Source of the DNA: Hymenobacter sp. PAMC 26628 | Lineage (GTDB): Bacteria > Bacteroidota > Bacteroidia > Cytophagales > Hymenobacteraceae | Direction: 5' to 3' | NCBI RefSeq assembly: GCF_001562275.1 | Contig: NZ_CP014304.1 | Location: 1,488,001 to 1,552,000 of the forward strand | Length of the DNA stretch: 64,000 nt | Shown here: positions 11,155 to 20,551 of the stretch, one piece after another | Numbering within the stretch: position 1 is the stretch's first letter | Layout: every line of letters begins with the position of its first letter | Made by a program: the position numbers and the translations under genes | The notes under the pieces: generated by a model | What the model was told of the DNA's origin: nothing | What the model saw: the letters and a program-made list of their open reading frames with translations, nothing else | Databases searched by the model: none

Positions 11155-12748
11155 ATGCGATATTTTTTTACGTCGCTGGCGTTGCTCTCCGCGGCGCCTG
11201 GGCGTGCCCAACCTGTTGCCCCGCGCGCAATCAACTTGGACGTCAACCGGGTGCAGGGCCCCCGGGCCCATGCGTATGACTTTTGCGCGGGGGCTGGCCG
11301 GGCCAACGAGGGCCTGCGCGCCGACTGGCAGCAGCAACTGGCGCAGGCTCAAAAGGAGTGCGGCTTCCACTACCTGCGTTTGCACGGCCTGCTGCACGAC
11401 GACATGGGCGTGTACCGCGAGGACCGGGCCGGCCAACCGGTGTACAACTGCAACCGGTGTACAACTGGCAGTACATCGACAAGCTCTACGACTTTTTACT
11501 GAGCATCAAGGTGAAGCCGTTCGTGGAGTTGTCGTTCATGCCCAGCGCGTTGCGTAGCACCGACCAAACCGTTTTCTGGTGGAAAGCCAACGTGTCGCCG
11601 CCCAAGTCTTACCCCAAGTGGGAGGCCCTGATTACGGCCCTGGTGCGGCACTGGGAGCAGCGCTACGGCCGCGCCGAGGTGGCTAGCTGGTACTTTGAGG
11701 TGTGAAACGAGCCGAACTACCCGGCGTTTTTTACGGGCGACCAAGCGGAATATTTCAAGCTGTACGCGGCCACGGCGCGGGCCGTGAAAAGCGTATCGGC
11801 CAGCTACCGGGTGGGCGGGCCGGCCAGCTCCGGCACCGGCTGGATCGATAAAACGCTGGCCTACTGCGCTCAAAACCAGGTGCCCCTCGATTTCATCAGC
11901 ACCCACGACTACGGCGTGGGCGAGGGGGGCCTCGACGAGTTTGGCCAGGGCCAGCAGAAGCTTGGCGACCCCAATGGCATCGCCGAGCACGTAGCGGAAG
12001 TGCGCGCCAAAATTCGTGCCTCCGCCTTTCCCAACCTGGAGCTGCACATTACGGAGTGGAGCGCCTCGTGTTCACCCCACGACCCCGTGCACGACGCTTA
12101 CCAGAGCGCGGCGTACATCCTCAACACACTCAAGCAGACCGAGAAAATGGCCAATTCTATGTCGTGTTGGACGTTCAGCGACATTTTTGAGGAAGCTGGG
12201 GTGCCGGCCACGCTCTTCCACGGGGGCTTTGGGTTGCTGAATTTGCAGGGCATCAAGAAGCCGGCTTATTTCGCCTACCAATATCTGCACCAGCTGGGCC
12301 CCAGCGAGTTGCACAACACCGACCCGGCTTCGTGGGCCACCACCGATGCGGCCGGCAATGTGCAGGTGCTGTGCTGGAACTTCAGCGCCCCCGCGTTGGG
12401 CCCCGAGGCCGACCAGCAATACTTCGTGCGCCCGCAGCCGGGCCGCTGCTGGGGCCCCGGTGCGCCTGAGGTGGCAGCACTTGCGCCCCGGCACCTACGC
12501 CCTCGCGGAGGAGCGCACCGGCTACGAGCGCCGCGATTCCTACACGGCGTACCTCAAAATGGGCCGCCCCGCCCAGCTCGACCGCGCCTAGGAGGCGCAG
12601 CGCCCAGGAGGCGCAGCTGCGGGCCGCGGCCCACGTGACGCCCGGGGCCGCCCGCACCCTGCGCGTGGGGCCCGACGGCCGCTTGGCGTACACACTAGAT
12701 CTGCGCGAAAACGATGTGGTGCTCTTGCATCTAAACCGCTTAAAATAG
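11155..12748 (+). pseudogene. GH39-type beta-xylosidase, multiply broken
   Basis: Starts with a signal peptide (MRYFFTSLALLSAAPGRAQ) and GH39 features: LDVNRVQGPR, FHYLRLHGLLHDDMGVY, WYFEV-NEPNY, FISTHDYG and LHITEWSAS. There are at least four lesions. A 17-bp tandem duplication at 11435-11467 shifts frame. The Trp before the catalytic NEP motif is TGA (11703-11705). A frame change lies near 12430-12460. A 16-bp tandem duplication at 12585-12616 shifts frame again and brings a TAG. Continuation can be followed to LHLNRLK and a stop at 12746-12748. This gene is clearly dead, not a misread. Confidence 0.88.
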
Positions 12749-12855
12749 AAGGATTTAGGCGTGGCGAAATATTTTGGTTAATGGGTTAAACCAGCACTTG
12801 CCAAGGCTATCCAACCGCCAGATTATTCCCTACTTCACCCTTTATTCTTTTACCT

Positions 12856-13707
12856 ATGCACCTTATTTCTGCTCGTTCTTTTGTGCTGGCTGGCCTAGCC
12901 AGCGGCCTGCTGCTGGCCTCGGGCTGCAAGCGCCAAGCTGACGCCGTGACGCCTGACCAGGACGTGACCACCGCGGAGGATAACAGCACCACCGAAAGCG
13001 AAACGGCCTTGAGCGGCGACATCATAACGGCCGCCGCGCCCCAGGACGAAACCCAGTCGGGCTCGCCCGCCGTGGCCGGCTTTGCCGAGCTGGTGCGGGT
13101 GTACGGCACCTGCGGTACCCGCACCTACGTGGCCGCCACCCGCACGCTCACCATCGATTTTGGGCCCACCAATTGCCTGTGCCCTGACGGGCGCTACCGC
13201 CGCGGCCAGATTGTGGTGCGCTTCACCGGCGCCAACCTCGCGCGCCACTCGGGTGCCGTCGTTACGCGCGAAAACTACTTCGTGAACGATAATCAGCACA
13301 CGGCCACCCGCACTTTTGCCGACCTCGGCAATGGCTCGTTTTCGGTAGACGTGGCCAATGGCGGCATCATTTACGCCAACAATGGCGGCACCTGCACCTG
13401 GACGGCCCACCGCGACTACACCCGCACCGCCGGCTACGGCACGCCCCAGGTATCCGACGACGTGTACAGCGTAACCGGCCAGGCGGCGGGCACCAACCGC
13501 AAGGGCGTCAGCTACACGGCCACCATCACCAAGCCCCTCATTAAGCGCGGCGACTGCTACAAATACTACGTGGCCGGTACCGTGACGCTGGCCAACGACA
13601 AGGGCAGCACCCTCGTGCTCAACTACGATCCCAGCGGCTCGCAGGCCTGCGACAACTCCGCCAGCGTGACGGTAGGGGCCTGGACGAAGATGATTACGCT
13701 GCGCTAA
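12856..13707 (+). CDS. Hypothetical lipoprotein
   Basis: A 283-residue protein with a lipoprotein signal (LLLASGCKRQ, lipobox Cys near residue 27), followed by an acidic, Thr/Ser-rich linker and a beta-rich domain. The domain has several cysteines (GTCGTR, TNCLCPDG, GGTCTW, GDCYKYY, SQACDN) and is probably exposed in the cell envelope. I do not recognise a family. Its stop codon lies inside a 74-bp palindrome that ends transcription from both sides. Confidence 0.85.
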   Translation: MHLISARSFVLAGLASGLLLASGCKRQADAVTPDQDVTTAEDNSTTESETALSGDIITAAAPQDETQSGSPAVAGFAELVRVYGTCGTRTYVAATRTLTIDFGPTNCLCPDGRYRRGQIVVRFTGANLARHSGAVVTRENYFVNDNQHTATRTFADLGNGSFSVDVANGGIIYANNGGTCTWTAHRDYTRTAGYGTPQVSDDVYSVTGQAAGTNRKGVSYTATITKPLIKRGDCYKYYVAGTVTLANDKGSTLVLNYDPSGSQACDNSASVTVGAWTKMITLR

Positions 13708-13776
13708 CCGCCAGTATTCCAACAAAAAAGCCCCGCCAACTGGCGGGGCTTTTTTGTTGGAATACTGGCGGTTAGC
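13703..13776. terminator. 74-bp near-perfect palindrome, bidirectional terminator
   Basis: Two 36-base arms meet at a 2-nt centre. Each arm contains AAAAAAGCCCCGCCA, so reading either way gives a GC stem plus a T6 run. It includes the lipoprotein stop codon (13705-13707) and lies 8 bp from the stop of the convergent small gene. Confidence 0.92.
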
Positions 13777-13783
13777 CGGGGCC

Positions 13784-14017
13784 CTACCGCGTGCCACGGT
13801 GACGGCTCGGGCGGTGCGGTTTCATCTTGTGGGTGCCCGAGTGGTGGCCAAATAGGCTGAATTTGCGGTGGGGGCTGCCCCCGCCGTGGTAGTAGGTGTA
13901 CACCGGGCGGTGATTGCCGGGCGTGGGGTAGCGGTGGCGCAGGGGCGCGGCCGACGCATCGGGGGTAGCCAACCAGGCGCACGACGCGCAAAAAAGCAGC
14001 AGCAGAAAACGAGGCAT
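13784..14017 (-). CDS. Small basic secreted protein
   Basis: A 77-residue protein starting MPRFLLLLFCASCAWL, a clear signal peptide ending near residue 24 (DASAAP). The mature part is rich in His, Arg, Pro, Gly and Tyr (HRPVYTYYHGGG, HRKFSLFGHHSG). I chose this start because the residues after it form the signal sequence; an in-frame ATG 102 bp upstream would add an unlikely extension. Function is unknown. It converges on the lipoprotein gene through the palindromic terminator. Confidence 0.68.
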   Translation of the reverse strand: MPRFLLLLFCASCAWLATPDASAAPLRHRYPTPGNHRPVYTYYHGGGSPHRKFSLFGHHSGTHKMKPHRPSRHRGTR

Positions 14018-14181
14018 GAGGCGGACGATTGGGATGAGAACGAAAAAGGAAATAAGGCCGGCATTAGGCCCGCTTCCTAAACTACAGGGCGGGAGAAAAT
14101 ATTGCCTATCAAGGCTCATCTACTAAAATACCGTGCCAAACCGGGGCCCGGGACGAAGGCCCTGCGGTTTGAGGTTTCTTT

Positions 14182-16938
14182 GTGGGCATGAAATACTTGG
14201 TGCTTCCGGCCGCTGTGGCCGGCAACTTGTTGGTGATGGCCTGCCAAACGCAAAAAACACTGACCGCCGCCGGTCCCGCGCCGGCCCCCACGTCTGCCGC
14301 GGTGTGGCACTCCGACGCCTATACCGTGCTGCGCGACGCCGTGGTGCAGGGCCCCTACCGGGCCACGGCCGCCTCCGCCACGGCCCTGACATCCAACTAC
14401 CACAGCCCAGCCCGGGCCTTGAGCCCGCGCATCGCCTTCAAATTCAGCCTCAACGGCAAGGACAACGAGCTGCCGGCCGGCCAAAACCACAGCTTCGTGG
14501 CGCTACGGGGCCCCGGAGCGGCGGGCACGGGGGCCCTGGAAACGCCGGTCATCGTGTTCGGCCAGCCGGGGCCCGAAGCCGCCGCGGTGCCCGATGGCGC
14601 CACGCTGGCGCCGGGCACGTCGGTGAAGATTCGGCTTGATTTGCGGCCCGTGCTGGCGGCGTTTCAGAAGGACGGGTTTTACACCAACTTCAAGGGCGAA
14701 AAGATTTACCAGCAGGACCTGAAGCACGTGCTGGTGGCCGGCGACGTGGCCCCGCTGAGCTGGGATTTTGACAACCTGGTGAACAAGCCCGAATTGGAAC
14801 TGCACGACCCCAACGGCACTGGCATCTACGAAACCACGCTGGTACTGAACGCGCCTGATGCTGCCAAAACCACCGCCCAGGAGTGGCACCAGACCATTAA
14901 AACGGACGATTTCCCGCAGTATTCTTCCGAGTATCCGCTGGCCGATGCCCTCTACAACCTAGCTTTGGAGGAGGCCCGCCGCGCCGTGGAGCCCGACAGC
15001 ACTTTCCGCACCGGCAAGGAGTGGGCGGGCGTGTGGACGCGCGACATCAGCTACTCCATCCTCCTGGCGCAGGCCACGTTGCAGCCGCGCTCGGCCATGA
15101 AAAGCCTGCTCCGCAAGGTGTCGCCCCAGGGCCGCATCATCCAGGACACGGGCACGGGCGGGGCCTACCCGTGCTCGACGGACCGCGTGATTTGGGCCGT
15201 GGCGGCCTGGGAAATCTACAAGGTGACCGGCGACGAGGCCTGGCTGCGTAAGGTGTACCCCATTGTGCAGCAGTCCATTGCCGACGATGTGCAGAACGCC
15301 TACAACCCCGAAACTGGCCTGGTGCGCGGCGAGTCGTCGTTTCTGGACTGGCGCGAGCAAACCTACCCGCGCTGGATGCAGCCGGCCGACATTTACCAGA
15401 GCGAGAACCTGGGCACCAACGCCGTGCACGCCCAGGCCAACACCGTGCTGGCCGCCATGGCCCGCCAGCTGGGCCACCCCGAGGTGGCCGCCGTTCACGA
15501 GCGCTTGGCCAACCAAATCCGCCACGGCGTGAACCAGTACCTGTGGCTCGAAAAAGCCGGCTACTACGGCCAGTTCCGCTACGGGCGCGTGTTCGGCAGC
15601 GTGTCGCCGCGGGCCGAGGCCCTGGGCGAAGCCCTGAGCGTGTGCTTCGGCGTGGCCGACGCGACAAGGGCCAAAACGGTGGTGGAACGCACGCCCACCG
15701 TGCCGTTCGGCGTACCCTGCATCTACCCCCAGATTCCCGGCATCCCGCCCTACCACAACGACGCCGTGTGGCCCTTCGTGCAGAGCTTTTGGGCCCTGGC
15801 CGCCGCCCAAACCGGCAACGACGCCTCCCTCACCGAGAGCATGGCCGCCATTTACCGCCCGGCGGCGCTGTTCCTTACCAACAAAGAGAACTTCGTGGCC
15901 AGCACCGGCGACTTCGCCGGCACCCAAATCAACTCCTCCAACATGCTCTGGAGCCTGTCGGGCAGCCTCGGGCTGGTGTACAAGGTGCTGTTCGGCATGC
16001 ACTACGAAACCGACCGGCTAGTGTTCCGACCGTTTGTGCCGCAGGCTTTTCAGGGCCCTCGCAAGCTGACGAACTTCCGCTACCGCGGGGCGGTGCTGGA
16101 TGTGGAAATGAACGGCTTCGGTAATGAAATTCAGACTATTACGCTCGACGGCCAGCCGCTGCCCGACGCGGCCGTGCCCGCCACCCTCACCGGCCGCCAC
16201 GCCCTGCGCATCGTGCTGCGTAGCCAGGCTCCGGCCGCCGCGCCCGTCAACCGCGTGGCCAACCGGTTTTCGCCCGAAACGCCGCAGGTCACCTACGCCA
16301 AAAACCGCCTCAGCTGGGCCCCCGTGGCCGGCGCGAAAAGCTACAAAGTGCTGAAGAACGCCCAGGTCATCACCGCCAACGCCAACCCGGCCACCGGTTG
16401 GCCGGTGCCCACGGCCGCCTTCGCCGAGTACCAGGTGGTGGCCGTGGACGCCCAGGGCCTGGAGTCGTTTGCCAGCGAGCCGGTGGCCGTAGCCGGCGAA
16501 GGCGTGGGGCCCCAGTTGGTGCCGCTCGTCACGGTGGCGCCCAAGTCGAAGCTGCCCTACCAGGGCTTCACGGGCGCGGGCTTCGTGGAAACCAGCACCA
16601 CCAAAAACGCCGCCCTGGCCATTCCCGTCACGGTGCCCGAGGCCGGCCTCTACGCCCTCGATTTCCGCTACGCCAACGGCAACGGCCCGATTAACACCGA
16701 GAATAAGTGCGCCATCCGCACGCTGCGCAGCGGCGCGGGGGCCCTGCTCGGCACCGTGGTGCTGCCCCAGCGCGGCACCGGCGAGTGGTCGAACTGGGGC
16801 TTCACCAACCCCCTCCTGGTGCGCCTCGAAAAAGGCAAAAATACCCTGCGCCTGGCCCTGGAGCCCGCCAATACCAACATGAACATCGCCGTGAACCAAG
16901 CCATGCTCGACTACCTGCGGGTGCAGCGGGTGCAGTAA
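14182..16938 (+). CDS. Six-hairpin (alpha/alpha)6 glycosidase lipoprotein
   Basis: A 918-residue envelope protein. The lipobox (NLLVMACQ, Cys near 21) gives a lipid anchor; the second Met (14188) is a likelier start. A beta-sandwich of ~230 residues precedes an alpha/alpha toroid with WAGVWTRDISYSI, GAYPCSTDRVIWAVAAWE, SFLDWREQTYPRWMQP and YHNDAVWPFVQSFWAL. These resemble the amylo-alpha-1,6-glucosidase and trehalase-like clans. Acidic residues in TRD, LDW and HND are plausible catalytic positions. A fibronectin-like and a C-terminal carbohydrate-binding-like domain follow (from ~680). The exact substrate is unknown. The gene is intact, unlike the xylan genes upstream. Confidence 0.78.
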   Translation: MGMKYLVLPAAVAGNLLVMACQTQKTLTAAGPAPAPTSAAVWHSDAYTVLRDAVVQGPYRATAASATALTSNYHSPARALSPRIAFKFSLNGKDNELPAGQNHSFVALRGPGAAGTGALETPVIVFGQPGPEAAAVPDGATLAPGTSVKIRLDLRPVLAAFQKDGFYTNFKGEKIYQQDLKHVLVAGDVAPLSWDFDNLVNKPELELHDPNGTGIYETTLVLNAPDAAKTTAQEWHQTIKTDDFPQYSSEYPLADALYNLALEEARRAVEPDSTFRTGKEWAGVWTRDISYSILLAQATLQPRSAMKSLLRKVSPQGRIIQDTGTGGAYPCSTDRVIWAVAAWEIYKVTGDEAWLRKVYPIVQQSIADDVQNAYNPETGLVRGESSFLDWREQTYPRWMQPADIYQSENLGTNAVHAQANTVLAAMARQLGHPEVAAVHERLANQIRHGVNQYLWLEKAGYYGQFRYGRVFGSVSPRAEALGEALSVCFGVADATRAKTVVERTPTVPFGVPCIYPQIPGIPPYHNDAVWPFVQSFWALAAAQTGNDASLTESMAAIYRPAALFLTNKENFVASTGDFAGTQINSSNMLWSLSGSLGLVYKVLFGMHYETDRLVFRPFVPQAFQGPRKLTNFRYRGAVLDVEMNGFGNEIQTITLDGQPLPDAAVPATLTGRHALRIVLRSQAPAAAPVNRVANRFSPETPQVTYAKNRLSWAPVAGAKSYKVLKNAQVITANANPATGWPVPTAAFAEYQVVAVDAQGLESFASEPVAVAGEGVGPQLVPLVTVAPKSKLPYQGFTGAGFVETSTTKNAALAIPVTVPEAGLYALDFRYANGNGPINTENKCAIRTLRSGAGALLGTVVLPQRGTGEWSNWGFTNPLLVRLEKGKNTLRLALEPANTNMNIAVNQAMLDYLRVQRVQ

Positions 16939-16968
16939 ATAAGGTGTAAAGCGGGATCTCAATAACTG

Positions 16969-17078
16969 TCATCCTGAACGCAGTGAAGGATCTGGGGACA
17001 GCCGAACGGCACGCAGTAATCAATGATTTATTGCGAATCGTTCGGCTATCCCCAGATCCTTCACTGCGTTCAGGATGA
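16969..17078. repeat. Dispersed hairpin repeat, family A copy
   Basis: Arms TCATCCTGAACGCAGTGAAG and its complement (CTTCACTGCGTTCAGGATGA) surround a ~40-bp AT-richer centre. A degraded half copy follows at about 17101-17175, filling most of the space before the convergent hydrolase gene. Confidence 0.85.
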
Positions 17079-17204
17079 AAGGGTTAGGCTGCTGTCCAAT
17101 GGTTCACTGCGTGCTGTTCCGCTGCCCCAGATCCTTCATCTCTGCTTGATGCGCAGAATGTTCAGGATGACGGTTCCTGTTATCACAACTACCGCTAGCC
17201 CCAC

Positions 17205-19166
17205 CTAGGGCCCCACCACGGGCAGCGTCAGCCCCGAGGGGTGGGCGGCGTCGTGGTAGAGGCGGATGGTAGCCTTCTGGAAATCCGCTGCTTTGGCGGT
17301 GGAGATGTTGAGAAACTGCTGCGGGTTGCGGTCCACGAGCGGGAACCAGGTGCTTTGCACCTGCACCATCAGGCGGTGGCCTTTTTTGAAGGTGTGGAGC
17401 ACGTCGGGCAGCTCGTATTTTACTTCGGTGGGCTGGTTGGGCACGAAGGCGGTGGGGTGCTCGAAGCTCTGGCGGAAGCGGCCGCGCATCACCTCGGCGC
17501 GCACCAGGCGCTGGTAGCCGCCCATCAGCAGCTCGTCGGGGTTGGGCACGGGGGCGGGCGCGTCGGCGGGCAGCACGTCGATGAGCTTCACCACGAAGTC
17601 GGCGTCGGTGCCGGAGGTGCTCACCCACAGGTCGGCGGCCAGGGGCCCCGCCACGGTCAGGTCTTCGGCCAGCGGCTCGGTTTGGAACACCAGCACGTCG
17701 GGCCGCTGAGCGGCGAAGCGCTGGTCCTCAATCACGTACTCGTTGTTGCGGCCATCGGCCACGCCGGCGGTGTAGGGCACGGGGTGGGCCGGGTCGCTCA
17801 CGTATTCTTCCGGTTTCTCGTTGGCCGCGGGCGCGGCGAAGGCCAGGCGGCCGCCGGCGCCTGCGTAGGCGGTGCGGCCCGCGGTGGCCTTGGGCGGCCA
17901 GGCCGGGTAGGTTTGCCAGGCGTTGGTGCCGGTGTTGAACACTGTGGCTTCGGCGGGGTTGAAGGCGCCTTTGTCCTTCAGGTAGTGATTGAAAAATGGG
18001 GTTTCCAGCGTTTGGCGGTAGTACTGGGCGGTGTTGGTGCCGAAGTTTAGGGGCCCGAAGGTGGTCCAATCGGGCCGGCTCCAGGCGCCGTGGGTCCAGG
18101 GCCCCATCACGAGGCGGTTGGTGGCGCCGGGGTTCTGCTGCTCAATGGCTTTGTACGTGTGCAGGGCCCCGAATAGGTCCTCGGCGTCGAACCAGCCGCC
18201 CACCACCAGCACGGCGGGCCGCACGCCCGTCAGGCGCGGGCGGATGTTGCGCGCCTGCCAGTAGGCGTCGTAGGTGTCGTGCTGCAAGTACTCGTTCCAG
18301 ATGCGGGCGCGGCCGTTGAAGTACTGCGGCGCGTTGGCGTTGGCCAGGGGCCCCAGGTTCAGGAAAAACTGGTAGGCGTCGGCCGGCTGGGCCTTGAACA
18401 GGGCCTCGTACTTGGGCACCGGCTGGGGCCGCGGCACGTCGAAAAAGTTGGTGAAATCAAAATTATCCAACAGGAAAAACGCCCCGTTGTGCCGGGCGTC
18501 GTCGCCCATAAACTCGTCCGTAACCGGGGCCTGGGGCGATACCGCCTTGAGGGCCGGGTGGGCCGTGGGCAGGCTGGCCGTGGCATAAAAGCCGGGGTAC
18601 GAAATGCCCATGATGCCCACGCGGCCGTTGTTGTTCGGCACGTTTTTGAGCAGCCACTCGATGGTGTCGTACGTGTCGGTGCTCTCGTCGTGGGGGGCGA
18701 GCTGGCCTTGGGGGCCCCGGCGCCGGGCCTTGTTGGAGGCCGCGGTGGGCAGGGCGGGCGTCATTTCCTCGAACTGCCCCTCGCTCTGGTAGCGGCCCCG
18801 AACGTCCTGGTACACAAAGATGTACTGCTCTTCCGACAGCTCGCGGCTGGGGCCGGGGCCCCGCGAGCGGTAGTTTTCTTCGCCGTAGGGGCCCGCCGAG
18901 TAGGGCGTGCGCGTCATCAGAAATGGGTAACGGCGGCCGGGCGCGGCATCAAGCGGCACATACAGCACAGTGTAAAGCTTGGTGCCGTCGCGCATCGGCA
19001 CCTGGCGGTCGAGCTTGCGGTAGTGCTGCCGCACAAACGCCGAATCCTGGGCGGGGGTGGGGGTCGTGGGGGCTGGGCCGGGGGCGGGTGTGTGGACCGG
19101 CGTTTGGGCGGCGGCGGGGCCAGCCGCGGCGGCCAGCAACAGCGCCGCAAGGGCAAAACGAGTCAT
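17205..19166 (-). CDS. CocE/NonD family hydrolase (S15 acyl-peptide/ester hydrolase)
   Basis: A 653-residue exported serine hydrolase. The signal peptide (MTRFALAALLLAAAAGPAAA) fixes the start at 19166; an upstream in-frame ATG adds 43 unlikely residues. The alpha/beta-hydrolase domain has RDGTKLYTVLYVP, TRTPYS, YQDVRGRYQSEG and the nucleophile elbow GISYPG with S189. Further on are the acid and His regions (VGGWFDAED, MGPWTHGAW) and the C-terminal jelly-roll domain. Relatives include glutaryl-7-ACA acylase, cocaine esterase and X-Pro dipeptidyl peptidases; the substrate here is unknown. Confidence 0.9.
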   Translation of the reverse strand: MTRFALAALLLAAAAGPAAAQTPVHTPAPGPAPTTPTPAQDSAFVRQHYRKLDRQVPMRDGTKLYTVLYVPLDAAPGRRYPFLMTRTPYSAGPYGEENYRSRGPGPSRELSEEQYIFVYQDVRGRYQSEGQFEEMTPALPTAASNKARRRGPQGQLAPHDESTDTYDTIEWLLKNVPNNNGRVGIMGISYPGFYATASLPTAHPALKAVSPQAPVTDEFMGDDARHNGAFFLLDNFDFTNFFDVPRPQPVPKYEALFKAQPADAYQFFLNLGPLANANAPQYFNGRARIWNEYLQHDTYDAYWQARNIRPRLTGVRPAVLVVGGWFDAEDLFGALHTYKAIEQQNPGATNRLVMGPWTHGAWSRPDWTTFGPLNFGTNTAQYYRQTLETPFFNHYLKDKGAFNPAEATVFNTGTNAWQTYPAWPPKATAGRTAYAGAGGRLAFAAPAANEKPEEYVSDPAHPVPYTAGVADGRNNEYVIEDQRFAAQRPDVLVFQTEPLAEDLTVAGPLAADLWVSTSGTDADFVVKLIDVLPADAPAPVPNPDELLMGGYQRLVRAEVMRGRFRQSFEHPTAFVPNQPTEVKYELPDVLHTFKKGHRLMVQVQSTWFPLVDRNPQQFLNISTAKAADFQKATIRLYHDAAHPSGLTLPVVGP

Positions 19167-19224
19167 GGGAAACGGGGGAAAAGCGAACGGGGCCCCAAGT
19201 ACGGCTCCAGCCGCTGTTGGAACC

Positions 19225-19374
19225 ATGAAACGCCCGCGCCGCCGCGCGTGTTGGGCCAGCATGTGTGACCACCAAAAGCCCGCCGCCAACCTCAAACGCT
19301 TCCTCGTGTACCTCGCCGTCGGCGTGGTGGTGCTGCTACTCGGCTACGGGCAAGCAGCGGCTGGGGCGGCTTGA
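19225..19374 (+). CDS. Possible small membrane protein
   Basis: A 49-codon ORF, divergent from the CocE-type gene, with one predicted transmembrane helix (FLVYLAVGVVVLLLGYG). An internal ATG at 19261 gives a 37-residue version starting MCDHQKPA. Codon use looks like that of neighbouring genes, but no family or strong ribosome site is evident. Confidence 0.4.
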   Translation: MKRPRRRACWASMCDHQKPAANLKRFLVYLAVGVVVLLLGYGQAAAGAA

Positions 19375-19417
19375 GAATTGAACCCTCAAGGGTCCGTTTG
19401 GACGCGCTGGTAAAGTG

Positions 19418-19533
19418 AAACCGGCCGTCATGCTGAACGCAGTGAAGCATTTCGCGTAGCTAACCGATAGATTGCTGCTAGATTGCTGCCGCGGGAGAGA
19501 CGCTTCACTGCGTTCAGCATGACGGCCGGTTTT
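19418..19533. repeat. Dispersed hairpin repeat, family A copy
   Basis: AAACCGGCCGTCATGCTGAA... faces its complement ending ...CAGCATGACGGCCGGTTT. The centre contains GATTGCTGC twice. It lies between the small ORF and a convergent gene. Confidence 0.85.
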
Positions 19534-19581
19534 GACGCATCACGGTGTTTCCGTTCAGCGTAGCAGCCTGCTTTGCCTGCG

Positions 19582-20280
19582 CTATTCCGCCACCTCGACC
19601 GATGCATCGGCGTGCGTGGGGGCCTCGTAGGTGTCGGCGTACTTGAAGTCTTCGAGCCAGTAATCCGAGGCGATGACGTCGAACACTACGCTGGTGGCGG
19701 TTTTTTCGCTGGGCGTGATTTGCCAGAGGATGGACGGGGCCTCAACGAAGGTGGTGCCGGCCAGCTGGTCGCCGAAGAGGCGGTGCAGCAGGGCGCTGTC
19801 GGACAGGCCGGGGGCCAGCAGGCGCAGCAGCGGGGCGGCCGGGTTCTCGTCGAATACAGCCAGGTCGGCACCGTCAGCGGCAGTCACTTTCACCTTGAAT
19901 TCTACTGCCTGCGGGTGCGGGAATTTGCCGTTGTAGGCTTCGTAGAGCAGTTGGGTGGCGTTGAAAAAGCCTTCGTGCAGCTCCAGGCGCGGGTTTTCTT
20001 CCCACAGCTTCTCGGTTTGGAGCTGGTGGGCGAGCTGGTCAATCTGGCCTTCCTTCAGCTCGTCTTCGAATAGGTACTCGAGCACGATTTTGGCGGCATC
20101 GGCGGGCTCCTGGTCGGTGATGGACATCAGGCACATGGCCTTCAACTCGGCGGCGTCGATTTCGTCGGGGTTGTCGTAGGCCATTTTGGTCAGCAGGGCC
20201 TTGTAGTCGGTGTTGTCCCAGGCGGCGGGCAGCTCGGCGAGGTGCTGGAAGGAGAGGCGTTCGACGGTGAAGTTTTGCAT
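19582..20280 (-). CDS. Hypothetical protein
   Basis: A 232-residue acidic, soluble protein starting MQNFTVERLSFQHLAELP, with no signal peptide or membrane segment. It is largely helical in the first half (KALLTKMAYDNPDEIDAAE) and more strand-like near the end. I do not recognise a family. The ATG at 20280 is preferred over the Arg-rich upstream extension. Confidence 0.75.
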   Translation of the reverse strand: MQNFTVERLSFQHLAELPAAWDNTDYKALLTKMAYDNPDEIDAAELKAMCLMSITDQEPADAAKIVLEYLFEDELKEGQIDQLAHQLQTEKLWEENPRLELHEGFFNATQLLYEAYNGKFPHPQAVEFKVKVTAADGADLAVFDENPAAPLLRLLAPGLSDSALLHRLFGDQLAGTTFVEAPSILWQITPSEKTATSVVFDVIASDYWLEDFKYADTYEAPTHADASVEVAE

Positions 20281-20551
20281 TGGGAAAGAATAAGGAGCGA
20301 ATAAGCTGGCCCTGTTTACGGCAAACGCCTGGCAACAACCGAAATCCCGCGGCCTTTTTCCCATTGGCCCCGCCCGCCGCCGGCCCGGCAACCGCGCCAA
20401 AAACCGCCGGGGCCCCACCGTTTGCCCCGCCGCGCCGTTGGCTTATTCGGCCAAAAACTTTCACCTTTCGCGGCCCGCGCCCGGCGCGCGTGGGGCCCCG
20501 GCGGCGGCGCCGTTTCTTTGGGAAACTTCCCCAGTTAGCCACCCCCTTTGC

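Noticed and set aside
14133..14639. A 168-codon frame at the start of the six-hairpin gene
   Set aside because: A shadow of the real frame, which has the lipobox and conserved domains.
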